From the NCBI GenBank assembly GCA_964591885.1, contig CAZQCJ010000046.1, positions 1-21,893 of the forward strand: a DNA stretch of 21,893 bases, read 5' to 3'. The translations under genes and the position numbers were made by a program. Below are positions 7,516 to 15,016 of the stretch, in pieces. This stretch comes from CAZQCJ01 sp964591885 (lineage in GTDB: Bacteria > Patescibacteriota > Microgenomatia > PFEM01 > JAPLYW01). The notes beneath the pieces were generated by a model. The model was not told the origin of the DNA. It saw only the letters and a list, made by a program, of their open reading frames with translations, and did not search any database. How positions within the stretch are numbered: position 1 is the stretch's first letter; every line of letters begins with the position of its first letter.

Positions 7516-8236
7516 CATTTTGTTATCCACCAGCTGGCGGACTCCGATTGGATACGGAGTCTCATGATCGCTCATGAGATCGGACTATATCATCTCTTAA
7601 ATTTAATTAAGAGGTCGACGTATAGTCTCTGAGGATTCTTAAAGAGGAAAAACGTCTTTAATTCCATATTTGCGTGTTCTTCCCTCGCCTTTATTAATCA
7701 ATTCTCTAAACTTAAGAATTTTCTTTAACCCACGCTTATTCTTATGATTTCCTGTAAGCATAAGTCTAGCAACTTTAGAAAAAATTCTAAAATTAGCTTT
7801 TTTCGACTTTGAATACATTGGAAATTTTTGAAAATAAGGAATTACCTTTCGAATTATATCTCTAGGATTTGTTACATCATAAGAAAAAAGATTATCTCGT
7901 TTACGAATTTTAATAATTCCACAACCTAATTCTTTCTTTAATAAAAAAAGAATTGTTGGGTCTTTTTGAGAAACATTAAAACTTAAAACCACCTGCCAAT
8001 TAACTTTATAATCAGGCTTTTTTCTTAACGAAATATTAAAACTTCCTTCTCCTTCAACAAACCCAGCCAAAAAAAATCCCAATTCTTCTCTCTTTAAGCC
8101 TTTCCTGCTGATTTTCCGCACTGATCGCATTGTCACCATTTTATCATGGTAGCGTCAGATACTTCAACCGTTCGTTTTTCTAAACGACGGCACGGATGTT
8201 CCAGCATATGGTCGACTTTTACAACTACAATCTTTC
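7516..8236 (-). mobile_element. Group I intron in 23S after U1917, with LAGLIDADG gene
   Basis: 721 nt. The 5' exon AACUAU pairs with guide GUAGUU (U-G at the site), and the last intron base is G (7516). Q-like AATCAGCAGG, R-like CAGAGACTATACG and S-like GATATAGTCC give a normal P7. U1917 lies in the loop of helix 69, which contacts the small subunit. An intron at L1917 is known in Coxiella burnetii. Confidence 0.88.
7639..8139 (-). CDS. LAGLIDADG homing endonuclease of the U1917 intron
   Basis: 166 residues with a single LAGLIDADG motif LAGFVEGEG (24-32), expected to dimerise. It is clearly related to the protein of the U2604 intron: both share the NVSQ segment after the first strand pair, the GCGIIK/DCGYIK region and a VIPYFQKF/VIPFFKKY element. 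The first residues (SVRKISRKG) are encoded by the Q element of the ribozyme. The frame ends just before the R element, so unlike its U2604 relative it does not enter P7. ATG 8139 was chosen; ATG at 8130 is equally possible. Confidence 0.88.
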   Translation of the reverse strand: MVTMRSVRKISRKGLKREELGFFLAGFVEGEGSFNISLRKKPDYKVNWQVVLSFNVSQKDPTILFLLKKELGCGIIKIRKRDNLFSYDVTNPRDIIRKVIPYFQKFPMYSKSKKANFRIFSKVARLMLTGNHKNKRGLKKILKFRELINKGEGRTRKYGIKDVFPL

Positions 8237-9043
8237 ATAGTTACTGCTGCCGTTTACCGGGGCTTCAGTTCACCACAAGTGGCTCCCCTTAACCTTCCGG
8301 CACTGGGCAGGCCTCAGCCCCTATACTTTGGCTTACGCCTTTGCAGAGACCTGTGTTTTAGTTAAACAGTCGGTAAGCACTCTTTTGCTGTGACCTCCAA
8401 AAGGAGGTAGGACATCTCCAAATGTTACGTCCAGATTTTTTGCCGAGTTCCTTAAACTCCCTTCTCCCGTTCGCCTTAGACTACTCGTCCAGTCCACCAG
8501 TGTCGGTTTTCGGTACGGTCTTAACTGACTCTCGCTACGAAGCTTTTCTTGGAAACTTAAATCAGCAAAATTGCCCTCTGTCACCAGAAGACTTTTCATT
8601 CAACTTATCGTCATTCCAACGGATTTTCCAATCAGAACTGACTTGTTGCTCAAATGCTAAATCAATAAAACACTTTGCTTATCAAATTCCGTCACTCCCT
8701 AGCTGATAATGATCCAGTTAAGGTACAGGAATATAAACCTGCTATCCATCGACTACCCCCGATCTAAAATCGGGGCTTGCCTTAGGACCGACTAACCCCA
8801 CGCTGACGAACATTACGTGGGAAACCTTGGACATTCGGCGGGCCGAATTCTCATCGGCCTTTCGCTACTCATACCGGCATTCTCGCTCGATACAGCTCCA
8901 CCCAACTTTACAATTAAGCTTCACTGCCGTATCGACGCTCCCCTACCATACGATTAATCGTATCTCTATCTTCGGTATTTACTTTAGCCTCCTGAATTTG
9001 CGGCGCAAGATTCCTCGTCCAGTGAGCTGTTACGCTTTCTTTA

Positions 9044-9074
<31 letters not shown>

Positions 9075-10165
9075 GTGTTTTAGTAATCTCACTTCCTTAA
9101 AACACTTAAGTAAAATTAGAGACCTTAGATGAGAGTCTGGGCTGTTTCCCTTTTGTCTCACCAGCTTAGCCCGGCAAGACTGACTGCCCATCAGATTGAC
9201 ACTGTATTCGGAGTTTGATTGAACACGAGACGTTACCGCCCCAAGCCCATTCAGTGCTCTACCCCAGTGCAAATTTTGATGAACGCTATACCTCTATATA
9301 TTTCGGGGAGAACCAGCTATCTCCGGGTTCGTTTAGCATATTACCCCTAACCACAAGTCATCCAAGCCTTTTGAACCAGACACTGGTGCGGGCCTCCCTC
9401 ACGATATTAATCGGAGTTCACCCTGCTCATGGTTAGCTCACCCGGTTTCGGGTCATCTGAAAACCGCAAAAGCGCCCTGTTAAGACTCGCTTTCGCTGTG
9501 CCTCCCCAAGTTTAACTTGGTTAGACTAAGCGGTTTCCAAACACTCACCGGTTCATTCTTCAATAGGCACGAGATTATCCTCGACAAAGTCGGGACTCTC
9601 TCTGTTTGTTAGCAGACAATTTCAGGTTCTATTTCACTCCCTTTCATAGGGACTTTTCATCTTTCCCTCACGGTACTAGTACACTATCGGTCTATTTGAG
9701 TATTTAGCCTTAGCCTGTGATTGGCTAGATTCCCACAAGATAATCTTGTCCCGTGGTACTTGGGTACAAAATAGGGTGGTCTTGGATTTTGAATACAAGA
9801 CTTTCACTTTCTTCGGCGACCTATTCCAAGGTCTTCTTCTATCCTTAACCAATCCCATGTTTTTTGCCCCGCAACCCCCAGGTAAACCTGGGTTTAGGCT
9901 TCTCCGCTTTCGCTCACCGCTACTGACGGAATCTCCCGCTTCGCGGGATTTCTTTTCCTCACCCTACTGAGATGTTTCAGTTCGGATGGTTCCCTTCCCA
10001 TACCAAACGGTACAGAATCCTCAAAAGAGGGGGTTCCCCCATTCGGACACCGCCGGATCAGAGGTTGCTTGTCACCTCCCCGACGTTTTTCGTTGACGGC
10101 AACGTCCTTCATCGGCTCAAACAGCCAAGACATCCGTTGTCTGCTTTAGTAAAAGTAGCTTTTAA

Positions 10166-10194
10166 TTAATAGGAATTCTATTCACTTTTTAAGG
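10166..10194 (-). repeat. 23S processing stem, 5' strand
   Basis: Pairs with 4398-4427 across the whole 23S gene. It lies between tRNA-Ala and the 23S 5' end, so cleavage would also free the tRNA. Confidence 0.85.
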
Positions 10195-10200
10195 AGCTAG

Positions 10201-10273
10201 TGGACCCGAGCGGGTTCGAACCGCTGACCTTCTCGTTGCAAACGAGGTGTTCTGCCAACTGAACTACAGGCCC
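10201..10273 (-). tRNA. tRNA-Ala (anticodon UGC)
   Basis: A complete 73-nt cloverleaf: acceptor GGGCCUG/CGGGUCC with discriminator A, anticodon loop UUUGCAA, T-loop GGTTCGAACC. It carries the G3-U70 pair that identifies alanine tRNAs. The 3' CCA is not encoded (the genome continues CTA), unlike in the neighbouring tRNA-Ile. Confidence 0.97.
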
Positions 10274-10290
10274 GTAAAATTGCCTAAAAC

Positions 10291-10314
10291 TAAAAAAGCT
10301 GGCTAAGCCAGCTT
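10291..10314 (-). terminator. Intrinsic-terminator-like hairpin ahead of tRNA-Ala-23S-5S
   Basis: AAGCTGGC/GCCAGCTT with a 3-nt loop, followed on the minus strand by a run of T. It lies between the promoter at 10420-10448 and tRNA-Ala, so rRNA transcription must read through it, or it ends a short leader RNA of about 120 nt. Confidence 0.8.
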
Positions 10315-10315
10315 A

Positions 10316-10326
10316 CTTTAAAGAGC
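10316..10326 (-). promoter_or_regulatory. boxA-like antitermination element
   Basis: GCTCTTTAAAG on the minus strand closely matches the rrn boxA core (E. coli TGCTCTTTAACAA). It sits immediately before the terminator-like hairpin, where a NusB/S10/NusG-type complex could let RNA polymerase pass. Confidence 0.6.
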
Positions 10327-10363
10327 TTCCAATCAATCCTAGGTTCCACACCAAAAAAGATCT

Positions 10364-10440
10364 CTATCAATTAAGGATTGTGTTTGAATTATCATAAAAA
10401 GCTGTCTTGCAACAAAATCATTTTAACAATCCTTCGATAG
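10364..10440. repeat. Inverted repeat around the rRNA promoter -10 region
   Basis: CTATC-AATT-AAGGATTGT (10364-10381) is the inverse of ACAATCCTT-CG-ATAG (10426-10440), with a 9-bp perfect core. One arm lies inside the spacer of the promoter, the other about 40 bp downstream. It could be an operator for a dimeric regulator; this is an inference only. Confidence 0.4.
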
Positions 10441-10448
10441 ATTGTCAA
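10420..10448 (-). promoter_or_regulatory. Promoter of the tRNA-Ala-23S-5S unit
   Basis: Minus strand: TTGACA (10448-10443), exactly 17 nt, TAAAAT (10425-10420). It begins 4 nt after the CCA of tRNA-Ile. The leader to tRNA-Ala is about 140 nt and contains the boxA-like element and the hairpin. Confidence 0.8.
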
Positions 10449-10452
10449 TAAC

Positions 10453-10527
10453 TGGTGGGCGATCATGGAATCGAACCATGGACCTCTTCTTTATCAGAGA
10501 AGCGTTCTACCACTGAACCAATCGCCC
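10453..10527 (-). tRNA. tRNA-Ile (anticodon GAU)
   Basis: Cloverleaf with acceptor GGGCGAT/ATCGCCC, anticodon loop CTGATAA and T-loop GGTTCGATTCC. Discriminator A and CCA are encoded (10456-10453). The Ile-Ala pair is the one normally found between 16S and 23S; here it remains ahead of the 23S although the 16S lies elsewhere. A promoter was not identified with confidence in the 95 bp upstream. Confidence 0.97.
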
Positions 10528-10600
10528 GAACAAGGAAATTTTAACACAGAATGAAGTCAAAATCTAGGCAAAATTCCATCTCTTTTTAAACAAAAAAATC

Positions 10601-10609
10601 TGCTATAAT
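10601..10609 (+). promoter_or_regulatory. Extended -10 promoter of the ATPase gene
   Basis: TGCTATAAT is a perfect extended -10 lacking a good -35. The predicted start lies only about 7 nt before the ATG at 10623, so the mRNA would have almost no leader, although AGGA lies at 10617-10620. Confidence 0.65.
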
Positions 10610-10622
10610 AAAATCAGGAAGC

Positions 10623-12782
10623 ATGAACCAGAAAATCATTTTTGAAATCAAAGTCCCACGAGAAAACGAGTACAATGTCGAATCGGCGTTGCCTTTATTT
10701 TCAGGTTTTACCCGTATTCTTTCTTCACCTTCCTTCTTTGAAAAAATTAAAGGTAAATCAGGTGAGTCTTTAGCTTTAGAAATTATTTGTGACCGTCAAC
10801 AAATTCACTTTTGCGCTGTTATTAACGAGTCATTTGTCTCTTATTTTGAAAGCCAAATTTTAGCTTCTTATCCTTTGGCTATTCTTAATCACATATCAGA
10901 TTACTTCCCTTCTTGGTCAACGAGTAATTTACTCTCTGGACAAATGGTTCTAAACAACAGCTATTTCTATCCCCTCAAAAACTTTAAAGATTTTACAGAC
11001 ACTGATCCCTTAGCTAATCTTTTGGCTATTATGTCCAAAGGTAAGGAAGAAGATAAAACTTTAGTTCAGCTAATTATCCAAAAAGCCCCTTCAGGTTGGC
11101 AAAGGAAAGCACAAAGCGTGGTTGAAGCCGGCATTAAAATTAATCAAACAGAAAGAAAACCACTGTCAGGAGAAGCTCTTATCCGCCAAAAAATTCAGGA
11201 AGACGGCCTTAAAGTCGGTATAAAAATTATGGCTTCTAATGTTGGTCTTTTAAAATCTTTAGCTGGAGGTTTTGCTATTTTCAGCAGAGGCGACGGGAAT
11301 AGCTTAGTTTTTCAAAAAGCCCCAATACTAAAAAAAGAAAAATTTAGACAGGCTATTTTTAATCGTTTACCACAATTCATTCCTAAATTTCAAATTTTAA
11401 CTGTTTCCGAAACAGCCAGTTTATGGCATTTGCCTAGTACACAAACAAAAATTCCTAATATTAGTTGGGGACGACAGGTCATTACTGAAGCTCCGGAAAA
11501 CTTACCAGCAGCCATAAATCTAAATGAAGAGCAAAAACAAGAAATTAACTTCTTTGCCAAAACCGAGTTCAAAAACCGTATGGTTAACTTTGGTATTAAA
11601 CAGAATGATCGACGACGCCATATGTATATTATCGGAAAAACTGGCACCGGAAAATCAACGCTAATTGCTAATATGGCTATTGATGATATGAAGAAAAAAC
11701 ATGGCCTAGCAGTTATTGATCCTCATGGTGATTTGTCAGAAATTCTACTAGATTATATTCCCTCGCATCGTATCAATGAAGTCTGTTATTTGGATCCTTC
11801 AGATCGAGAACATCCTTTTTCTCTAAATATCTTGGAGGTTAAAGACCCAGCCCAAGCAGAATTAATCACTTCTGGTATTATTTCCATTTTTTATAAGCTT
11901 TACGCTTTTTCCTGGGGGCCAAGATTAGAACATATCTTAAGAAATGTTTTGCTGACTTTAGCCCAAACACCAGGCAGCACTTTGGTTGATATCCCCCGTA
12001 TTTTAACGGAAAAGAATTTTCGTCGTCAGATAGTTGAACACTTAAATGATCCAGTCTTGCAAAATTTCTGGATAAATGAATTTGAAAAAATGCCGGACCG
12101 ACTTCAGCAAGAAGCTATTTCCCCGATTTTAAATAAAGTCGGGCAGTTTGTTTCTTCGCCTTCCATTAGAGCTATTATCGGTCAACCAAAATCAACTATT
12201 GATCTGGAAAAAATTATGAACGAAGGAAAAATTCTGATTCTTAATCTTTCCCAAGGTAAATTAGGAGAAGATAATGCCGCCCTTCTAGGAGCAATGATTA
12301 TTAGCAAAATACAACTGGCAGCTATGAATCGAGTCAATATTCCTGAAGCCCAGAGAAAAGATTTCTATCTTTATGTAGATGAGTTTCAAAACTTTGCTAC
12401 AGAATCGTTTATTAAGATCTTATCTGAAGCCAGAAAATATCGTCTAAATCTATGCCTGGCTAATCAGTACATGGCTCAGATCGTTGAACCGGTCCAAAAA
12501 GCCATTTTCGGTAATGCCGGTACACTCATGTCTTTTATTATCGGCGCCGAAGATGCTTTTATCTTAGAAAAAGAGTTTGGCGAAGTCTTTAGTCAAAAGG
12601 ATTTAGTTGGACTTTCCAATTTCCAAATTGTCCTAAAATTGGCTATTGATAATTTAACCTCCAGGCCATTTTTTGCTTACACTTTACCCTTACCTCAATC
12701 AAAAAACCAAAGTCGGGAAAAAGTAATTAAAGTTTCTCAACAAAGATACTCTTATTTGAGAAAATCGGCGCTTCACCTCTAA
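10623..12782 (+). CDS. Conjugation-type (VirD4/TraG/HerA-like) DNA-pumping ATPase
   Basis: 719 residues. The N-terminal ~300 residues are mixed alpha/beta with no motif I recognise and no clear membrane segment. The ATPase core has Walker A GKTGTGKST (338-346), the IDPHGDL motif (365-371) typical of type IV secretion coupling ATPases and VirB4/HerA-like pumps, Walker B FYLYVDEFQNF (581-591), and a downstream LANQYMAQI element like the TraG/TraD region. It probably translocates DNA in an ATP-driven manner. Large cytosolic proteins of this kind are, to my knowledge, common in CPR genomes; their role is not settled (type IV pilus or DNA uptake, conjugation, chromosome handling). It is the only long plus-strand gene here and sits alone, convergent with ispD (3-bp gap), so no partner gene helps to assign a system. 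It separates the 16S from the tRNA-23S-5S unit. Confidence 0.85.
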   Translation: MNQKIIFEIKVPRENEYNVESALPLFSGFTRILSSPSFFEKIKGKSGESLALEIICDRQQIHFCAVINESFVSYFESQILASYPLAILNHISDYFPSWSTSNLLSGQMVLNNSYFYPLKNFKDFTDTDPLANLLAIMSKGKEEDKTLVQLIIQKAPSGWQRKAQSVVEAGIKINQTERKPLSGEALIRQKIQEDGLKVGIKIMASNVGLLKSLAGGFAIFSRGDGNSLVFQKAPILKKEKFRQAIFNRLPQFIPKFQILTVSETASLWHLPSTQTKIPNISWGRQVITEAPENLPAAINLNEEQKQEINFFAKTEFKNRMVNFGIKQNDRRRHMYIIGKTGTGKSTLIANMAIDDMKKKHGLAVIDPHGDLSEILLDYIPSHRINEVCYLDPSDREHPFSLNILEVKDPAQAELITSGIISIFYKLYAFSWGPRLEHILRNVLLTLAQTPGSTLVDIPRILTEKNFRRQIVEHLNDPVLQNFWINEFEKMPDRLQQEAISPILNKVGQFVSSPSIRAIIGQPKSTIDLEKIMNEGKILILNLSQGKLGEDNAALLGAMIISKIQLAAMNRVNIPEAQRKDFYLYVDEFQNFATESFIKILSEARKYRLNLCLANQYMAQIVEPVQKAIFGNAGTLMSFIIGAEDAFILEKEFGEVFSQKDLVGLSNFQIVLKLAIDNLTSRPFFAYTLPLPQSKNQSREKVIKVSQQRYSYLRKSALHL

Positions 12783-12785
12783 AAT

Positions 12786-13511
12786 CTATTTAAGTTTCTT
12801 GCCATTTTTTATTTGGAGTAATTTCTTGGCCAGATATAAATCAAGAGGGTAAGTAATTTTGAGATTCTCTTCTTCTCCGGGAATAACCAAAATTTTGCTT
12901 AAACCATATTTTTTAACTAGACCACAATCGTCTGTTGCTTCCTTAAAATTTTCTTTTATCGCTAATTCGTGAGCTTTTTTAATGATTTGTGGCTCAAACC
13001 CTTGAGGTGTTTGTTCACGCCGAAAATGATTTCTTTGGGGAATTTCCACAATCAAGTTTTTTTGATTAATCTTTAAAAGGGTATCAACCAGCGGAATACC
13101 CACAGTCACTGTTTTATAGCTATCCAAACCTCTGATGATTTTATTGATTATTCCCTCGGAAAGAAATGGCCTGGTGGCATCATGAATTAAAATCTTGCCG
13201 ATTTTTTTGAAGTCACAGGCAAAAACACCGTTTTTTGAAGATTCTTGCCTGGTTATTCCTCCTAAAATAATCTTTTTGACTTTTTTAAAATGATTTTTCT
13301 TAACAATTTCTTCTTGAGCTTTTCGACTTTGTTCACTAACCACTAAAATTATTTCATCTATCTTTTTATGTTTCTCAAATCTTTCAAGGATATGTTCAAG
13401 CAATGTTTTGCCCGCAATCTTAACTAATTGTTTAAGGGAATTATAATGATTTTTTTTAAAGCGTGAACCCTGCCCAGCCGAAAGAATAATCGCCACGTTG
13501 ATTTTTTTCAT
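12786..13511 (-). CDS. ispD: IspD-type cytidylyltransferase
   Basis: 241 residues. IspD makes CDP-methylerythritol in the MEP isoprenoid pathway; the close relative TarI/IspD2 uses ribitol phosphate. Visible motifs: the CTP-binding LSAGQGSRF (10-18) with K27 further on, HDATRP (110-115, normally HDAARP), REQTPQGF (165-172), ATDDCGLV, and the C-terminal EENLKITYPLDL typical of IspD. The usual LAAG is LSAG here. No other MEP gene is in the window, so the substrate cannot be decided. It follows the terminator of the 16S gene. A possible -10 (TAAAAT) lies about 10 nt before the ATG, suggesting a nearly leaderless message. There is no good Shine-Dalgarno sequence. Confidence 0.85.
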   Translation of the reverse strand: MKKINVAIILSAGQGSRFKKNHYNSLKQLVKIAGKTLLEHILERFEKHKKIDEIILVVSEQSRKAQEEIVKKNHFKKVKKIILGGITRQESSKNGVFACDFKKIGKILIHDATRPFLSEGIINKIIRGLDSYKTVTVGIPLVDTLLKINQKNLIVEIPQRNHFRREQTPQGFEPQIIKKAHELAIKENFKEATDDCGLVKKYGLSKILVIPGEEENLKITYPLDLYLAKKLLQIKNGKKLK

Positions 13512-13535
13512 CTTTTCATTTTATCAAATTTAGGT

Positions 13536-13565
13536 AATAAAAAGCCTCCTTTAAAGGAGGCTTTT
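13536..13565 (-). terminator. Intrinsic terminator after 16S
   Basis: A perfect 13-bp palindrome AAAAGCCTCCTTT/AAAGGAGGCTTTT followed on the minus strand by TTATT. It lies 110 nt after the 16S 3' end and before ispD. The stem has T-rich flanks on both sides, so it could work in both directions. Confidence 0.9.
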
Positions 13566-13570
13566 CTTTT

Positions 13571-13594
13571 TTGACAACCAAAAAGTGGTAGGAA
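13571..13594 (-). repeat. 16S processing stem, 3' strand
   Basis: Complementary to 16750-16773 over 24 nt with a single mismatch (which becomes a G-U-type change), enclosing the whole 16S gene. It would form the RNase III substrate. Confidence 0.88.
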
Positions 13595-13719
13595 AGTTGA
13601 TTTTTTTAACAAGAAATTCAATAAAACTTGGGTGTTATTTTCTTGGTTTAAAACCAAGACCGTAAATCACTCCAGAAAGGAGGTGATCCATCCGCTCCTT
13701 CCAGAACGGATACCTTGTT

Positions 13720-14435
13720 CATGTTCTTCCCACTATTACTAGGGGCATGGACTATATCTTCATCCTTAAAAAATGACTTTTAACAGAATGCCAACTCCCA
13801 ATTATTTGGACAAAATTTTTATAAGATTGTGCTCTTACAAAAAAGCGCCAATAATTTGGGTCTACTTTTTTGCTTGGATTACCAATAGTTCCGCACTTAA
13901 TTCCAAGTTCCTCTAAAAATATTCTTAATTGCTTTAAATCTTTAAGATTTTTTTGGGCAAAATAAATATAATAGCGAACTTTTGGATTTCTGGAAACTCC
14001 ACCTTCCGCATCAAAATATCCTCGGATGTAATCAATCTTGTCTTGAATTGATTCAATAACAAAATCTTTCAAGAAGGATTTTGAAAATTCAACAACATGT
14101 AGTTGTCTTGTTTTCCCCTCTTGATACATCCAGGCTTTTTGCCCAAGACTTCGAACTCCTTTAACAAGAAATTCTATATATTTTTTGTCTTTTTGGACGA
14201 TGCGATAAGTAAGTTTCCTTACGGTACCATCGTGTAATGCACCAAGCAAATATGCTTTTGTCATTTTTTAAGGCGTCAACGTGTAGTCTCTACGGGGTCA
14301 ATTACGACTTCCCTCGGTATTCTCCCTTAATTCTAAGTTAACCCGAAGATTAACCGAAAATCAAGTAGGACTTCACCGATACAGTTAAATTTATCTACAC
14401 CATTACTAGTGTAGGTCGCACTTATCTCTGATAGG
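13720..14435 (-). mobile_element. Group I intron in 16S after U1498, with LAGLIDADG gene
   Basis: 716 nt. The 5' exon GUCGU pairs with guide GCGAC (U-G at the site), and the last intron base is G (13720). R is GTAGAGACTACACG and S is GAAGATATAGTCC, with the normal P7 G-C pair. P8 is a perfect 14-bp helix made by 14260-14273 and 13764-13777, with the protein gene in its loop. The block 14309-14381 is very similar to the ORF-less intron at 23S U2546. U1498 is in the decoding region. Confidence 0.9.
13752..14264 (-). CDS. Two-motif LAGLIDADG homing endonuclease of the 16S U1498 intron
   Basis: 170 residues with two LAGLIDADG motifs, LLGALHDGT (6-14) and IRGYFDAEG (80-88), so a monomeric enzyme of minimal size (comparable to small archaeal two-motif enzymes). 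The start ATG is buried in the 5' strand of the P8 helix. The frame crosses the 3' strand of P8 and the J8/7 segment and stops at TAG (13754-13752), which is the first part of the P7 3' strand (ATATAGTCC). The last residues, FLRMKI, are therefore dictated by ribozyme sequence. No Shine-Dalgarno sequence is visible. Confidence 0.88.
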   Translation of the reverse strand: MTKAYLLGALHDGTVRKLTYRIVQKDKKYIEFLVKGVRSLGQKAWMYQEGKTRQLHVVEFSKSFLKDFVIESIQDKIDYIRGYFDAEGGVSRNPKVRYYIYFAQKNLKDLKQLRIFLEELGIKCGTIGNPSKKVDPNYWRFFVRAQSYKNFVQIIGSWHSVKSHFLRMKI

Positions 14436-14519
14436 ACGACTTAGTGCTCATTACCGATTTCACCTTAGCCCTCAAAAAGAAGGTTTCGGGTGCCACCGAC
14501 TCTGCTCACTTGACGGATT

Positions 14520-14579
14520 GGGATAATTTGAGGTTATTTCCCGTTCCCACCCGGCGAGCGGATTTCCCGCACCGGGCGA
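14520..14579 (-). ncRNA. Group II intron domains V and VI
   Basis: Domain V: lower helix U-CGC-CCGGU with G-CCGGG-UGG, 2-nt bulge UC, upper helix GCGG/CCGC and loop GAAAU. Domain VI: GGGA-AAU with AUU-A-UCCC, leaving one unpaired A at 14524 as the candidate branch point. Confidence 0.8.
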
Positions 14580-15016
14580 GCCGAAATGTTTCTTGGCTTA
14601 TTATGAAGAGTATTCATCGTAAGCTTTAAATGCCAAACTTTATTTAGTTCACTTTTAGTTAGTTTACGAATATCTTGGCGATTCTTTACAATTTTTGCTA
14701 TTTGAGTAAAGTTTGTGAAAGATTTTCTTTTAACACCCTGTAAATGATATTTCTTAAAAAAAGGAATAATCACTTCTTGAATATCATCTTGCTTCGTTAC
14801 TTCGTAAACGAAAGTCATTTTTGTTCGATCATTGCCTTGAAATTTTCTATAAACATAACCAATTTTGAAAAACTGGCAAACTTTATCTAAAAGTTTTTTA
14901 TTATCAAAACGTTGGGTAATAAAATATCTTAGAATAATCCGGCAATCATTTCTGATTTGAACTAAAAAACAACCTTCTCCATCAGTTAAACCAACAACAT
15001 AGCTTGCATTAACCAT
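14534..15016 (-). CDS. LAGLIDADG homing endonuclease inside the 16S group II intron
   Basis: 160 residues with one LAGLIDADG motif VVGLTDGEG (7-15); single-motif enzymes act as homodimers. The core resembles the U1917 and U2604 proteins (VIIPFFKKYHLQGVKRKSF). Group II introns usually encode a reverse transcriptase; none is present here. AAGGA lies about 10 nt before ATG 15016 and could be its ribosome-binding site. From about residue 140 (NISARPVREIRSPGGNGK) the frame reads straight through domain V and stops inside domain VI at TAA (14536-14534), so the tail is dictated by RNA structure. Confidence 0.87.
   Translation of the reverse strand: MVNASYVVGLTDGEGCFLVQIRNDCRIILRYFITQRFDNKKLLDKVCQFFKIGYVYRKFQGNDRTKMTFVYEVTKQDDIQEVIIPFFKKYHLQGVKRKSFTNFTQIAKIVKNRQDIRKLTKSELNKVWHLKLTMNTLHNKPRNISARPVREIRSPGGNGK

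Noticed and set aside
12786..13511. Naming the cytidylyltransferase as TarI (ribitol phosphate)
   Set aside because: The C-terminal EENLKIT motif and general layout fit IspD at least as well, and no teichoic-acid gene is near; the substrate remains open.
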